From positions 1 to 54,715 of the forward strand of contig WQTS01000133.1 of assembly GCA_009786185.1 (NCBI GenBank): 54,715 nucleotides of DNA, given 5' to 3'. The translations under genes and the position numbers were made by a program. Within the stretch, counting starts at the first letter, position 1. Each line of letters begins with the position of its first letter. Positions 43,921 to 52,133 of this stretch are shown piece after piece. This DNA comes from Bacteroidota bacterium. Lineage in GTDB: Bacteria; Bacteroidota; Bacteroidia; Bacteroidales; WCHB1-69. The notes under the pieces were generated by a model. That model saw only the letters and a list, made by a program, of their open reading frames with translations. It was not told where the DNA came from and searched no databases.

Positions 43921-44850
43921 CTATTTTCCCAAATTAAAGCCTACTCGGAATGCGTAAGTATGAAAATTGATATTACCGGGAGTACGATAATTATAAAAAT
44001 CGGAATAAAGATAATAATGATCAACAAAAAGACTTAGAAGATTATATGAAAATGCAATAAAAACAGTACGTGTGAGGTTCAATCCCAGCTCTGTTTCGAA
44101 AGCGATTCCATGATCAAAAGTGTTTAAAAAGCGGAACCCGTATCCCAATCGTAAAGCGCCATAGGCGGACATGCATTTATAAAAAGCAGGAGATTTTCCG
44201 CGAATCCCTGTCATAAATTGAAAATTCATTAATAGATATTCTCTTTGTGCTCTGAAAGGGCAGCTGAAATTTATTTTTAAAAAATCTGCACCAAAGTAAG
44301 GATCAAAATAGTGCAGGTAGCGAAATCCTAATGCAAAAGAAGGGAAATTGTATAAATGGCTATTCGCTGTTATTGTTGTTGAGCCAATGCCCAAATCTAA
44401 ACCGAAACCATTTTCAGGAGCACATTTTCGCGATTTTAAAGAAGTTTTTTCCTTGTAAAATTCAGTTATCGGTCTGAAATTTGTCCATTTTACCGGATAC
44501 CCCTTAACAATAATTATGATTTCCCCCTTTTCATTAGTTTTCATTTCACTTGTTAAAGCTAAAATAGCATCAGCTCCATATCTATGTAGTATTTGCGAAG
44601 TTACTAAATCTACATACGATTTAATCGAATCATCAAGATGTGTTACAATAGATTCCAACAAAACTCCAGTATTATACTCTGTAGAAATAAGTATGGGATT
44701 ATCTTTTGGGATTGTTTCGTAATCACATATATATGAATTCGATTTTAAGCCGGGAATGAATTTGTCGCCTTTAACTCCTTGTGCAGTTGCATAAGACTGA
44801 AAGAATAAGGTTACTCCAATTAATGTGAATAAGCAAAATATGTTTTTCAT
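43921..44850 (-). CDS. Outer-membrane beta-barrel protein, unknown function
   Basis: Exported protein of 309 aa that I do not assign to a named family. The signal peptide is at about 1-23 (FCLFTLIGVTLFFQSYATAQ). Residues about 40-135 look like a small soluble domain (SIKSYVDLVTSQILHRYGAD, then GEIIIIVKGYPVKWTNFRP). Residues about 150-309 are alternating aromatic beta strands (FALGFRYLHYFDPYFGADF, AYGALRLGYGFRFLN) ending in HTYAFRVGFNLGK, typical of an eight-stranded outer-membrane barrel. It is divergent from the ECF sigma gene, with TATCTTTG at 44882-44889 as its own promoter box. It may belong to that regulon, but nothing proves it. Confidence 0.7.
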   Translation of the reverse strand: MKNIFCLFTLIGVTLFFQSYATAQGVKGDKFIPGLKSNSYICDYETIPKDNPILISTEYNTGVLLESIVTHLDDSIKSYVDLVTSQILHRYGADAILALTSEMKTNEKGEIIIIVKGYPVKWTNFRPITEFYKEKTSLKSRKCAPENGFGLDLGIGSTTITANSHLYNFPSFALGFRYLHYFDPYFGADFLKINFSCPFRAQREYLLMNFQFMTGIRGKSPAFYKCMSAYGALRLGYGFRFLNTFDHGIAFETELGLNLTRTVFIAFSYNLLSLFVDHYYLYSDFYNYRTPGNINFHTYAFRVGFNLGK

Positions 44851-44881
44851 TAAACAATAAGTTTGGTTTATAATTCGAGTG

Positions 44882-44889
44882 CAAAGATA
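44882..44889 (-). promoter_or_regulatory. -7 box for the barrel-protein gene
   Basis: TATCTTTG on the minus strand, perfect consensus, start expected near 44875, 25 nt before the ATG at 44850. Confidence 0.55.
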
Positions 44890-44935
44890 GAAAATATTTT
44901 TCCTGTTGATTGAATAATGGTTTTATCAATCTTAA

Positions 44936-44965
44936 TTGTCTTATAAGAAAATTGCAATATTTTTG
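44936..44965 (+). promoter_or_regulatory. Promoter of the ECF sigma operon
   Basis: TTG (44936-44938), 19 nt, TATTTTTG (44958-44965). Start expected near 44972, 17 nt before the TTG start codon. It reads as a housekeeping promoter. Confidence 0.6.
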
Positions 44966-44988
44966 TGCAGTAAAAAAAACAGTTCCTA

Positions 44989-45561
44989 TTGAGAGAAGAA
45001 ATTGACATCGCTGATTTAAAAGCCGGAAACGCCAAGATTTTTGAAATGCTTTTCAAACAATGGTATGAACCGCTGTGCCGTTATGCGTACAGCATGCTTC
45101 ATAATCAGGAAGAAGCAGAGGATATTACACAGAAAACGTTTTGCAAATTGTGGGACCAACGCGAAAAAATGGAAATTCATACCTCAATTAAATCGTATCT
45201 GTATAGAATGGTGCACAATGCTTGTCTAAATAAAATAAAGCAATGGCAAATGCAATCGGAGCACCATGAGCAGATTGCTTATAGCAGCGTTTCTGTGGCA
45301 AATCATGTTGAACAGACAGTGGCGCACAAGGAGTTGAGTCATCAGATTGAGCTTGCGATTGCCGCGCTTCCGGAAAGATGCAGAGAAGTGTTTTTGTTGA
45401 GCCGGATGCAGCATCTGTCATACATAGAAATTGCACAAAAAATGCAAATATCGCCCAACACTGTGGAAACACAAATTGTTAAAGCATTGAAAACGTTACG
45501 AATAAAACTAAAGGATTATCTATCAATTGGGCTTTTTCTTTTATTAAATATGATAAATTAA
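44989..45561 (+). CDS. ECF RNA polymerase sigma-70 factor (Bacteroides expansion type)
   Basis: Alternative sigma factor of 190 aa. Region 2 is FEMLFKQWYEPLCRYAYSML with AEDITQKTFCKLWDQREKM; region 4 is AIALPERC-type IAALPERCREVFLLSRMQHL with SYIEIAQKMQISPNTVETQI, a helix-turn-helix for the -35 element. The start is TTG 44989: an in-frame stop lies just upstream and the first ATG would remove part of region 2. The promoter 17-24 nt away fits. It is followed after 5 nt by the FecR anti-sigma gene, so the pair forms a regulatory unit. Confidence 0.9.
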   Translation: MREEIDIADLKAGNAKIFEMLFKQWYEPLCRYAYSMLHNQEEAEDITQKTFCKLWDQREKMEIHTSIKSYLYRMVHNACLNKIKQWQMQSEHHEQIAYSSVSVANHVEQTVAHKELSHQIELAIAALPERCREVFLLSRMQHLSYIEIAQKMQISPNTVETQIVKALKTLRIKLKDYLSIGLFLLLNMIN

Positions 45562-45566
45562 CAACT

Positions 45567-46655
45567 ATGAACGAAGAAATTGATATACTCTTGTCGCGCT
45601 ATTTTAGCGGAGAAGCTACTGAAAAAGAGCTTCATTCATTAGATATTTGGTTATCAAAATCTAATGAAAATGAAAAATTGTTTCATGAGATGACTTTATT
45701 GTATCAACATGCCGGACAAGCTAATGATTTATCTGCTATTGATACAGAAAAAGCGTTGACGCAATTTAAAAACTATACGGAAAAAGGAGAAAGGAGAAAG
45801 GAGAAGGGAGAAAAGGGAAAAAGTAGCTATAGTGTATTTTTTAATGTTTCAAGTATTTGGAAAATTGCTGCTGCTATTGCTATTTTAGTGATGGGGACTT
45901 TTGCTGTATTTCATTTTATAAATCAATCTTCCGTTGCAATTCATTTAGCGGCAATTGGAACACAAAAGGAGTTTACCATATTTGAAAATACAGAGGTAAC
46001 ATTATATCCGGGAAGTGAAATCATTTATAGGAATAATTCAAAACGGGAAATTCAACTTAAAGGAAAAGCAGCTTTTAGGATTGATTCTGAAATCTCGGCA
46101 GGAATTGTAGTGCAGGCAGGAGAAACCTATATTAAAGATATCGGAACGGTTTTTGTGGTGGATGCCACCACTCCCGAAAAGTCTATTTTTGTTGAAGTTA
46201 CAGAAGGAGAAGTATGGTTTTTTACGGAGACGAACACAGGCGTTTATATAAAAGCAAACGAAAGCGCTGTTTATGATGTACAAGCAAAACAATTCAGAAT
46301 AATTGAAACTCAGAATATTGTAGATGATTGTAAGGATGAACAAATTATTATTGATGAACAGAATGTTATTAATGATGAGCAAAATGTTGTTCATGAAGAA
46401 CAGTCGGCAGAAACAAGGCGCACCTCATTTTTGCCGGAGCTTGTGTTTAAAAATATCCCTTTATCCGAAGCAATAGATTTAATTAAAACACGTTATGGAG
46501 TGGATATTGTAATCAACGCAAATGAGTTAAATGAAATTCTGCTGAATGCAAGTTTTGATCATAATGAATCTGTTGAATATGTATTGGAGATTATTACGGC
46601 AACCATTTCGGCGCATTTGTCGAAAAAAAACAACACCTATATTATCACACCTTAG
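45567..46655 (+). CDS. FecR-family anti-sigma factor
   Basis: Single-span inner-membrane anti-sigma factor of 362 aa. Residues 1-90 are the cytoplasmic sigma-binding part (LLSRYFSGEATEKELHSLDI, WLSKSNENEKLF). A membrane helix follows at about 97-115 (IAAAIAILVMGTFAVFHF). The periplasmic FecR domain has QKEFTIFENTEVTLYPGSEI and QLKGKAAFRI, and a DUF4974 domain closes (LVFKNIPLSEAIDLIKTRYG). It holds the ECF sigma until a signal arrives. The linker 255-285 is rich in Asn/Asp/Glu and repeats the NDEQNVV motif. The next gene overlaps its 3' end by 77 nt in another frame. Confidence 0.9.
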   Translation: MNEEIDILLSRYFSGEATEKELHSLDIWLSKSNENEKLFHEMTLLYQHAGQANDLSAIDTEKALTQFKNYTEKGERRKEKGEKGKSSYSVFFNVSSIWKIAAAIAILVMGTFAVFHFINQSSVAIHLAAIGTQKEFTIFENTEVTLYPGSEIIYRNNSKREIQLKGKAAFRIDSEISAGIVVQAGETYIKDIGTVFVVDATTPEKSIFVEVTEGEVWFFTETNTGVYIKANESAVYDVQAKQFRIIETQNIVDDCKDEQIIIDEQNVINDEQNVVHEEQSAETRRTSFLPELVFKNIPLSEAIDLIKTRYGVDIVINANELNEILLNASFDHNESVEYVLEIITATISAHLSKKNNTYIITP

Positions 46656-48369
46656 TACCCAATCGATTCATCGAATATTTTTTATTTTTTTATTCTCCTT
46701 TGCAGGATATGTGACATTTGCCCAAAGTGATCCATTAGAAAAACGTATTACCCTACAATTGCAAGAAGAATCGTTGGAAGATGTGTTGGTGTTACTCTCA
46801 AAAGAAACCGACATAAGGTTTTCCTATAATTCACAATTGGTTAATCCAAAAACAAAAGTAACCATTAACATTCAAGATAAAACAATAGAAGATATCCTTC
46901 CCATGATACTTCCACCTACTATTTCTTATAAAAAAGTGGGAGAACATATTGTCTTTTTTTCATATCCGAATAATGGAATAACTACAGATAGTTGTCTTGA
47001 CACTGTAAGTTTAACCAAAAACGAAGATATGAAAGCACAAATTGCAGGATTAATGTTGGCGGCAGCCACAGCAGCTACCCCTATCGCGGCACAGGACACA
47101 CAACAAACAGAACCTGTGCAAAACATTGAAATTCAGCAGCAAACTACATGTAAACCTATCCAGTTTACATTTATTTATCCATTGGGTACAGGAGGTGCAA
47201 AGGCAGCCGAAAATTGTTACCACGTATCTCTCAATATGTTGGGTGGAGTAACCGGACAAACGAAAGGATTTGAGGCGGGAAGTCTGTTTAACATCAACAG
47301 GTATGGAAATATGGGAGTGCAATTTGCAGGATTATTCAATGTTGCAGGAACAAGAAAAACTGACATGAGTAGCTATAATGTACAATTTTCCGGAATTTTC
47401 AATTATACAAATAAGGGGATATCAGTAGTGCAATATGCCGGTATTGCCAATGTTGGGGATACTGCTTATTTTCAAGCCGCCGGAATTTTTAATAATGCTA
47501 AAGAATCAGGTTTTCAAGGTGCCGGTTTATTTAACACTGCAAATAAAGCCGGTGCTCAAACTGCCGGACTATTCAATATTGCAAAAAAATCAGCTTTCCA
47601 GGGCGCCGGTCTCTTTAATGTTTCCCAAGAATCGTATTGTCAATTAGCCGGTCTTTTCAATCGTGGAGAAATCACTCGTTTTCAGGCAGCGGGCTTGTGG
47701 AATAGTGCCAAAGAAACAAAATGCCAATTAGCAGGATTAGTGAACGTTGCCCAAGAATCGTACTGCCAGATTGCTCCTATTGTGAATGTTACCAAAAAAG
47801 GTCGTTTTCAAATGGGATTAATTAACGTGCGCGATACAGCAGATGGAGTTTCTTTAGGATTAATTAATATCGTAAAAAAAGGCGGAGTATTGGAAGCCGG
47901 CATTGAAGCGGGAGAATTTGTGCATACGGCTGCAACATTTCGCTCAGGAGTAAAATATTTATATTCTATAATTTCCGTTGGATACAATTATACTGATAAT
48001 TTTTGGACAATCGGTTCAGGATTAGGAACAAGCGTAAAATTGGTAGGGAATCTTAGTCTTAATATTGAACTTACGCATGCAACATTGTACACGAAGGGTA
48101 GCATTCGCTATGGTAATAATCAATGGAATAATCTCACACAATTTAGTCCTATACTCAATTATCGGTTTGCCAAACATTTTAAAATGTACGCAGGGCCGAG
48201 CTTAAATTTACTTTTTCAAGGATATCAACACTACCCCTACTGGTTCCCTTGGGCAGTCGCACCTCCGTATAGTTTGTATCATTATGATAACTATGCAACT
48301 CGAAGAGAAGGAGGATATGTCAAAGTTATTGATCTGTGGGTAGGCGTTGTTGGCGGAATAAAATTTTAA
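46579..48369 (+). CDS. STN-domain outer-membrane protein with LA_2272-like surface repeats
   Basis: Predicted 596-aa protein. The start is uncertain: ATG 46579 lies inside fecR and gives a long basic n-region before the hydrophobic RIFFIFLFSFAGYVTFAQ; no closer ATG, GTG or TTG is in frame. An STN domain follows (ITLQLQEESLEDVLVLLSKE ... IRFSYNSQLV), as in FecA-type receptors. After a TM-like AQIAGLMLAAATAATPIAAQ come about a dozen repeats with AGLFN cores (AGLFNIAKKSAFQGAGLFNV) as in LA_2272 surface-repeat proteins, then a C-terminal beta barrel ending LWVGVVGGIKF. There is no TonB plug. It takes the place of SusC/FecA after sigma and anti-sigma. Confidence 0.75.
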   Translation: MYWRLLRQPFRRICRKKTTPILSHLSTQSIHRIFFIFLFSFAGYVTFAQSDPLEKRITLQLQEESLEDVLVLLSKETDIRFSYNSQLVNPKTKVTINIQDKTIEDILPMILPPTISYKKVGEHIVFFSYPNNGITTDSCLDTVSLTKNEDMKAQIAGLMLAAATAATPIAAQDTQQTEPVQNIEIQQQTTCKPIQFTFIYPLGTGGAKAAENCYHVSLNMLGGVTGQTKGFEAGSLFNINRYGNMGVQFAGLFNVAGTRKTDMSSYNVQFSGIFNYTNKGISVVQYAGIANVGDTAYFQAAGIFNNAKESGFQGAGLFNTANKAGAQTAGLFNIAKKSAFQGAGLFNVSQESYCQLAGLFNRGEITRFQAAGLWNSAKETKCQLAGLVNVAQESYCQIAPIVNVTKKGRFQMGLINVRDTADGVSLGLINIVKKGGVLEAGIEAGEFVHTAATFRSGVKYLYSIISVGYNYTDNFWTIGSGLGTSVKLVGNLSLNIELTHATLYTKGSIRYGNNQWNNLTQFSPILNYRFAKHFKMYAGPSLNLLFQGYQHYPYWFPWAVAPPYSLYHYDNYATRREGGYVKVIDLWVGVVGGIKF

Positions 48370-48391
48370 ATAAATGAAAGAGTTTGATAGA

Positions 48392-48434
48392 GGAGACACA
48401 GAGAGGGTTCAGCTCGGTGGTTCTCTGTGCCTCC
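48392..48434. repeat. Inverted repeat in the leader of the DUF2807 gene
   Basis: GGAGACACAGAGA (48392-48404) and TCTCTGTGCCTCC (48422-48434) form a stem with one bulge. It resembles the dispersed CACAGAG/CTCTGTG repeat found in many bacteria. It lies 50 nt before the ATG. Confidence 0.55.
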
Positions 48435-48483
48435 TTTGTGGTTCTCAGTATAATAAAAATTAACAAACTTAAAACTTAAACAA

Positions 48484-49329
48484 ATGAAAAAAACAAAAAA
48501 ACTATCCCTCTTGCTCATCGTTGCAATTGCAATTCTTTTGAGCGCCTGTCACAAAGATTGTAAAGACGACAAATTAACCCAACGCGAAGTTTCAATAACG
48601 GATAAAATCAAAGGCATTATTATTGAAGGTCCTTGGGATGTAACGATCACACAAGACAGTGCAAATAACAAGGCGACACTTGAATATTGCGTTTCTGTAG
48701 AAAACAAAATCAAATCAGAATTGCTATCCAATGGATATTTGCGTATTAGAATATCCTCTACGGGAAATTCGAATTGCAGAACTTATAGAGCAACCATCAA
48801 TGCAGCGCTACTCGAAAAAATAGAAGCCTCGGGAGCTGCCACGATCCGTACATACGGAATTTTTAATTCGCACAGCGATATTTCACTATCCGGCGCATCT
48901 AAAATAAATGGGTTGGTATGCAAAGGCGATTATGCAAGATTAACGCTTAGCGGAGCTTCCAAACTAGAGAACTTTACTTTTACAGGAAATAGCATGGAAG
49001 CAACTCTCTCGGGTGCTTCGGTTCTCAAATTTAGCAATGTCGATATTAGTAGTTATTGTACAGTTGCTGCCTCCGGTGCGTCCACACTTAACGGTAGCGG
49101 CTATGCTTCCAAAACCACCTTCACAGGTTCGGGTGCTTCTACTTTTAAAACATTGAGTTTAGAGTCAGAAAATCTTGATATTGAGCTTTCCGGTGCATCT
49201 ACTGCAGAAGCTACTGTAAATAATAGCATAAAAGGAAAACTTACCGGCGCTTCAATACTGAGATACCAAAAAGCTACCAACGTAAACGTTGATGTGGAGG
49301 GTGGGTCGAAACTTATTCGTATAGATTAA
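48484..49329 (+). CDS. DUF2807 (head GIN domain) lipoprotein
   Basis: Exported lipoprotein of 281 aa with lipobox LLSAC22. After the Cys comes CKDDKLTQREVSITDKIKGI, then EGPWDVTITQDSANNKATLE, the start of the DUF2807 putative auto-transporter adhesin head domain. The rest is a right-handed beta-helix-like ladder of LSGAS repeats (ISLSGASKINGL, LTLSGASKLENF, ATLSGASVLKFS), about eight turns. Function unknown, adhesion or surface shielding by family name. It is downstream of the STN-repeat gene on the same strand, 114 nt away, and may be part of the sigma-controlled unit. Confidence 0.88.
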   Translation: MKKTKKLSLLLIVAIAILLSACHKDCKDDKLTQREVSITDKIKGIIIEGPWDVTITQDSANNKATLEYCVSVENKIKSELLSNGYLRIRISSTGNSNCRTYRATINAALLEKIEASGAATIRTYGIFNSHSDISLSGASKINGLVCKGDYARLTLSGASKLENFTFTGNSMEATLSGASVLKFSNVDISSYCTVAASGASTLNGSGYASKTTFTGSGASTFKTLSLESENLDIELSGASTAEATVNNSIKGKLTGASILRYQKATNVNVDVEGGSKLIRID

Positions 49330-49343
49330 TAAATGTGTAATTT

Positions 49344-49371
49344 ATAGAGACGCGGCATGCCACATCTCTAC
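49344..49371. repeat. 28-bp palindromic repeat, second copy
   Basis: ATAGAGACGCGGCA with TGCCACATCTCTAC, same outer sequence and same length as 33914-33941 but a different centre. It is between convergent genes. Confidence 0.65.
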
Positions 49372-49381
49372 ATCGTTCGGT

Positions 49382-50449
49382 TTAAGAATTAATCAGTTCC
49401 AGATGGCAGCACAACAGCTTGCCATCTTTTTGTTCTCGGAGATGTAGTCCGTTACCTTCGCAATATTTATAAGACTTACAATCTGCGCAGATACCGGTTT
49501 TTGTCCATGAACGGTCACGCATAATTTGGTAGCGTTCGTTCCAAACTTCCCAAAAATCGTCTTCATAAATGTTCCCTTGAATGTAATCAGCGCGTAAACT
49601 TGGACACGCGCTGATTGAACCATCAACCAACACGGAACCAACGTGGATGCCCGCCCGACAGAAAAACGGTGTGTCGCGAACTTCCATTTCATAGTTGCCC
49701 AAAAAACCTTCGCAGCCATACGATGTTTTGATAACTCCTTCTTTACGTGTCTGTTTTATAAAATCCATCATTCGAATAAACTCTTCTGATGAAAGTTTCA
49801 GCAAGTCGTTATCTTCGGCGCGTCCTTTCGGAAAGATAGAGAACAGGCGCCAATTTCTAACTCCTAAACTGATGAGAAGTTTTTTAATCTCCTCTAAATC
49901 GCCGATATTGCGTTTGTTTACGCAAGTAACCACATCATACGTAAAATCTTCGATAGAAGCGATCATGGCAATAGCATTTACTGCCCGTTCCCAAGAGCCT
50001 TCTTTTCCACGCAACCAATCGTGTGTTTCGGGTGTTAAGCCATCGAAACTAACAGTAACAGAGCGCAATCCTGATTGCAACAATTCTTCTAAAAGTTTTG
50101 GCGTAAGTCCATATCCATTGGTTACCATTCCCCACGGAAATTCGCGTTTGTAAAACTCTTTTCCGCATTGCACCAAGTCTTTGCGCATCAAAGGTTCGCC
50201 GCCGGTGAGTGCAATCATGGTTTTATGTGGGTTAACATGCGGCTTTATTTTGTCTAAAACTTTTAAGAAATCTTCTAAAGGCATGTCGGGAGTAGATACC
50301 TCACTTGTGCAGTCGCTTCCGCAATGCAAGCAATTAAGGTTACAGCGCAGGGTGCATTCCCAAAATAGATAACTAAGTTCATGTAGTCGCGTTTGATTAC
50401 GACGGTGTTGCCGGAATAGGGCTAAAGTGATTTCCTTTTTAAGATTCAT
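49382..50449 (-). CDS. Radical SAM/SPASM enzyme of the rSAM-lipoprotein system (TIGR04133-like)
   Basis: Radical SAM enzyme of 355 aa. The cluster motif is C36NLNC40LHC43 after ELSYLFWECTLR, followed by MIALTGGEPLMRKDL, SVTVSFDGLTPETHDWLRG and VVTCVNKRNIGDLEEI. The C-terminus has the extra cysteines of a SPASM domain (FFCRAGIHVG, ISACPSLRADYIQGN, GICADCKSYKYCEGNGLHLR). This combination matches the TIGR04133 family, found beside small lipoproteins in Bacteroidales. It probably modifies those lipoproteins; the chemistry is not known. Its ATG overlaps the stop of the 80-aa lipoprotein gene (ATGA), as expected for a coupled pair. Confidence 0.85.
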   Translation of the reverse strand: MNLKKEITLALFRQHRRNQTRLHELSYLFWECTLRCNLNCLHCGSDCTSEVSTPDMPLEDFLKVLDKIKPHVNPHKTMIALTGGEPLMRKDLVQCGKEFYKREFPWGMVTNGYGLTPKLLEELLQSGLRSVTVSFDGLTPETHDWLRGKEGSWERAVNAIAMIASIEDFTYDVVTCVNKRNIGDLEEIKKLLISLGVRNWRLFSIFPKGRAEDNDLLKLSSEEFIRMMDFIKQTRKEGVIKTSYGCEGFLGNYEMEVRDTPFFCRAGIHVGSVLVDGSISACPSLRADYIQGNIYEDDFWEVWNERYQIMRDRSWTKTGICADCKSYKYCEGNGLHLREQKDGKLLCCHLELINS

Positions 50450-50688
50450 AAAGCATTCTCATCTTGCAGATCAACTTCGCTAATTACCGGAACATCTTGT
50501 ATGTGATTTGTTGTTTCTTGATGAATAACGACATTTTTTATACTATTATCCGGAATAGGTACGCCATACTCAGGTACAACACCATACATGGGTACAATTT
50601 CATTTTTATCACAACTACTAAAAACTCCAAAAGCAAAGAGTAGCAAGACAATTGCTTTGTCGAAAGATTTGATAATATTTTTGTTCAT
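50446..50688 (-). CDS. Radical SAM-associated lipoprotein, short (80 aa)
   Basis: Small exported lipoprotein, start ATG 50688 (the longer start at 50739 adds a non-signal stretch). The signal is MNKNIIKSFDKAIVLLLFAF with lipobox FSSC. Right after the Cys comes DKNEIVPMYGVVPEYGVPIP, with the YGxP motifs that mark rSAM-associated lipoproteins (TIGR04134-like). The rest is short and polar, ending DVPVISEVDLQDENAL. It overlaps the radical SAM ATG by 4 nt and resembles the larger lipoprotein upstream. A possible substrate of the radical SAM enzyme; this is inference. Confidence 0.75.
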   Translation of the reverse strand: MNKNIIKSFDKAIVLLLFAFGVFSSCDKNEIVPMYGVVPEYGVPIPDNSIKNVVIHQETTNHIQDVPVISEVDLQDENAL

Positions 50689-50744
50689 GATTTTAATTTT
50701 AGTCTTTATTTTAACGATGTAAATAAGTAAAAAATTCATTCGAT

Positions 50745-51209
50745 TTAGGGCTTAAAAGAAGCCGAAGGAGGACCATATTCAACTATTACCGGGGGTTCAT
50801 CATCAGTTCCCCACAATATAATATTTAGTGTTTTAACATACTTATCAGCGGTCTTATTTTTTTTGCCTTTTTTTACTAAATCAGCATCCGTAAATCTTAC
50901 ATCAATTTCTCTAGTAGCAAATTCTCCGCCATTTTCATCTCCATCAATATCTTCTATTTTTAAATGTACAAAATTTGGTCCCCAAAATTTAAAAGAGTAT
51001 TTTCCTTCCGAGTTTGTATATAAAGTATCTTGCTTTTGTCTGATAACACGAATATTTTGTATCGGTTTATACGTTGCATCTGTTACCATGCCTTTAATTT
51101 CAAATTCATCTACAGGCATACCGTATTTTGCACAACTATAAAGTATTCCGGAAAAACCTAGTAGCAAAAGAATTACTTTGTCTAAAAATTTAATGATTGG
51201 TTTTTTCAT
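50745..51209 (-). CDS. Radical SAM-associated lipoprotein, long (154 aa)
   Basis: Exported lipoprotein with signal MKKPIIKFLDKVILLLLGFS and lipobox LYSC. The mature start CAKYGMPVDEFEIKGMVTD has the Cys-x-x-YGxP motif and then a carboxypeptidase-regulatory-like or transthyretin-like beta domain (PIQNIRVIRQKQDTLYTNSE, GKYSFKFWGPNFVHLKIEDI). The end is VEYGPPSASFKP, again with YGPP. It matches TIGR04134-type lipoproteins. The signal peptide is very similar to that of the 80-aa protein, so the two arose by duplication. Same strand and order as the radical SAM gene. Confidence 0.8.
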   Translation of the reverse strand: MKKPIIKFLDKVILLLLGFSGILYSCAKYGMPVDEFEIKGMVTDATYKPIQNIRVIRQKQDTLYTNSEGKYSFKFWGPNFVHLKIEDIDGDENGGEFATREIDVRFTDADLVKKGKKNKTADKYVKTLNIILWGTDDEPPVIVEYGPPSASFKP

Positions 51210-51250
51210 GGATTTAATTTTTCGTTGCGAAGTAATAAAAAAAACAATTC

Positions 51251-51290
51251 AGCACGCAAATGACGCAGATTATCATGATTTACGCAGATT
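51251..51290. repeat. Dispersed ACGCAGAT repeat, single copy
   Basis: AGCACGCAAATGACGCAGAT followed by TATCATGATTTACGCAGATT. Its inverse complement is found with very few changes at 53337-53376. Confidence 0.7.
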
Positions 51291-51332
51291 AAACAAAGCG
51301 AACCTATCTATAATCTACAAAAAATATTTTTC

Positions 51333-51340
51333 TACCTTTG
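51333..51340 (+). promoter_or_regulatory. -7 box for pyrK
   Basis: TACCTTTG, perfect consensus. Start expected near 51347, 18 nt before the ATG at 51365. Confidence 0.55.
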
Positions 51341-51364
51341 CCAACGAATTAAACATTATTTTTT

Positions 51365-52102
51365 ATGCAATTCTACACTTCAAAAATTCTTTCACAAAAG
51401 CAAATAGCCACCGACGTTTTTCATTTAACAGTAACAAAAAACGACGAAAAAATTGCACCCGGACAGTTTTATATGCTAAAAGCTTGGAATGACGCATTAC
51501 CCTTAATGCGTCCCATCAGCGTTTATAATGTGGAAAACGAAACGTTGCATTTTTTATATAAAATTGTAGGAAAAGGAACGGAATGGCTCTCCACACTCAA
51601 AAAAGGAGCAGAAGTAGAGTTGTTAGGTCCTTTAGGGAACGGTTTCCCATGCCGTGAGGTTTTCGGAAAAGTAGCTTTAGTAGGTGGCGGAATTGGCATC
51701 CCACCACTTTTTGAAACGGCAAAACAGCTTACAAAAAACGGATGCAAAGTAGATGTTTTTTTAGGATATAAAGATGAGCTTTTTGCCTTTGAACCTTTTG
51801 AAGAAGTATGTGAAAACATTTTTATCGCCGTTGAAAAAGGAAACGAAGGTTACAAAGGATTTATTACCGATATTCTTCATCCTCAAAACTATAATGCAGT
51901 ATTTACCTGCGGACCGGAAATCATGATGATGAAAGTAAAGGAGCTTTGTGATGCTCAAAAAGTTCCGGTGTGGCTCTCTATGGAAAGCAGAATGGCTTGC
52001 GGGATCGGTGCTTGCTTAGTTTGCACCTGCAAAACAAATGAAGGGATGAAGCGCTGTTGTAAAGATGGACCGGTGTTTTCGGGAACATTGTTTTCCGAAT
52101 AA
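51365..52102 (+). CDS. pyrK: Dihydroorotate dehydrogenase electron-transfer subunit PyrK
   Basis: FAD and [2Fe-2S] protein of 245 aa that passes electrons from class 1B dihydroorotate dehydrogenase to NAD+ in pyrimidine synthesis. The FAD-binding part reads PGQFYMLKAWNDALPLMRPI and VYNVENETLHFLYKIVGKGT; the NAD-binding part starts VALVGGGIGIPPLFETAKQL. The iron-sulfur motif is MACGIGACLVCTC with a fourth Cys in GMKRCCKDGPVF. Normally pyrD follows directly; here a minus-strand gene follows, so pyrD must be elsewhere. The stop is just before a terminator hairpin. Confidence 0.92.
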   Translation: MQFYTSKILSQKQIATDVFHLTVTKNDEKIAPGQFYMLKAWNDALPLMRPISVYNVENETLHFLYKIVGKGTEWLSTLKKGAEVELLGPLGNGFPCREVFGKVALVGGGIGIPPLFETAKQLTKNGCKVDVFLGYKDELFAFEPFEEVCENIFIAVEKGNEGYKGFITDILHPQNYNAVFTCGPEIMMMKVKELCDAQKVPVWLSMESRMACGIGACLVCTCKTNEGMKRCCKDGPVFSGTLFSE

Positions 52103-52107
52103 CGTAG

Positions 52108-52133
52108 GGGCACAAAATTTTGTGCCCTGTTTT
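52108..52133 (+). terminator. Palindromic terminator after pyrK
   Basis: GGGCACAAAATTTTGTGCCC (52108-52127) is a perfect 20-bp palindrome, with T-rich sequence TGTTTTT after it. Similar palindromes are dispersed repeats in other genomes. Confidence 0.7.

Noticed and set aside
44306..44722. Plus-strand open frames opposite the barrel-protein gene
   Set aside because: They are antisense shadows with no promoter, ribosome-binding site or family features.
51365..52102. A damaged pyrimidine operon because pyrD does not follow pyrK
   Set aside because: pyrK itself is complete with promoter and terminator; separate location of pyrD is enough to explain it.
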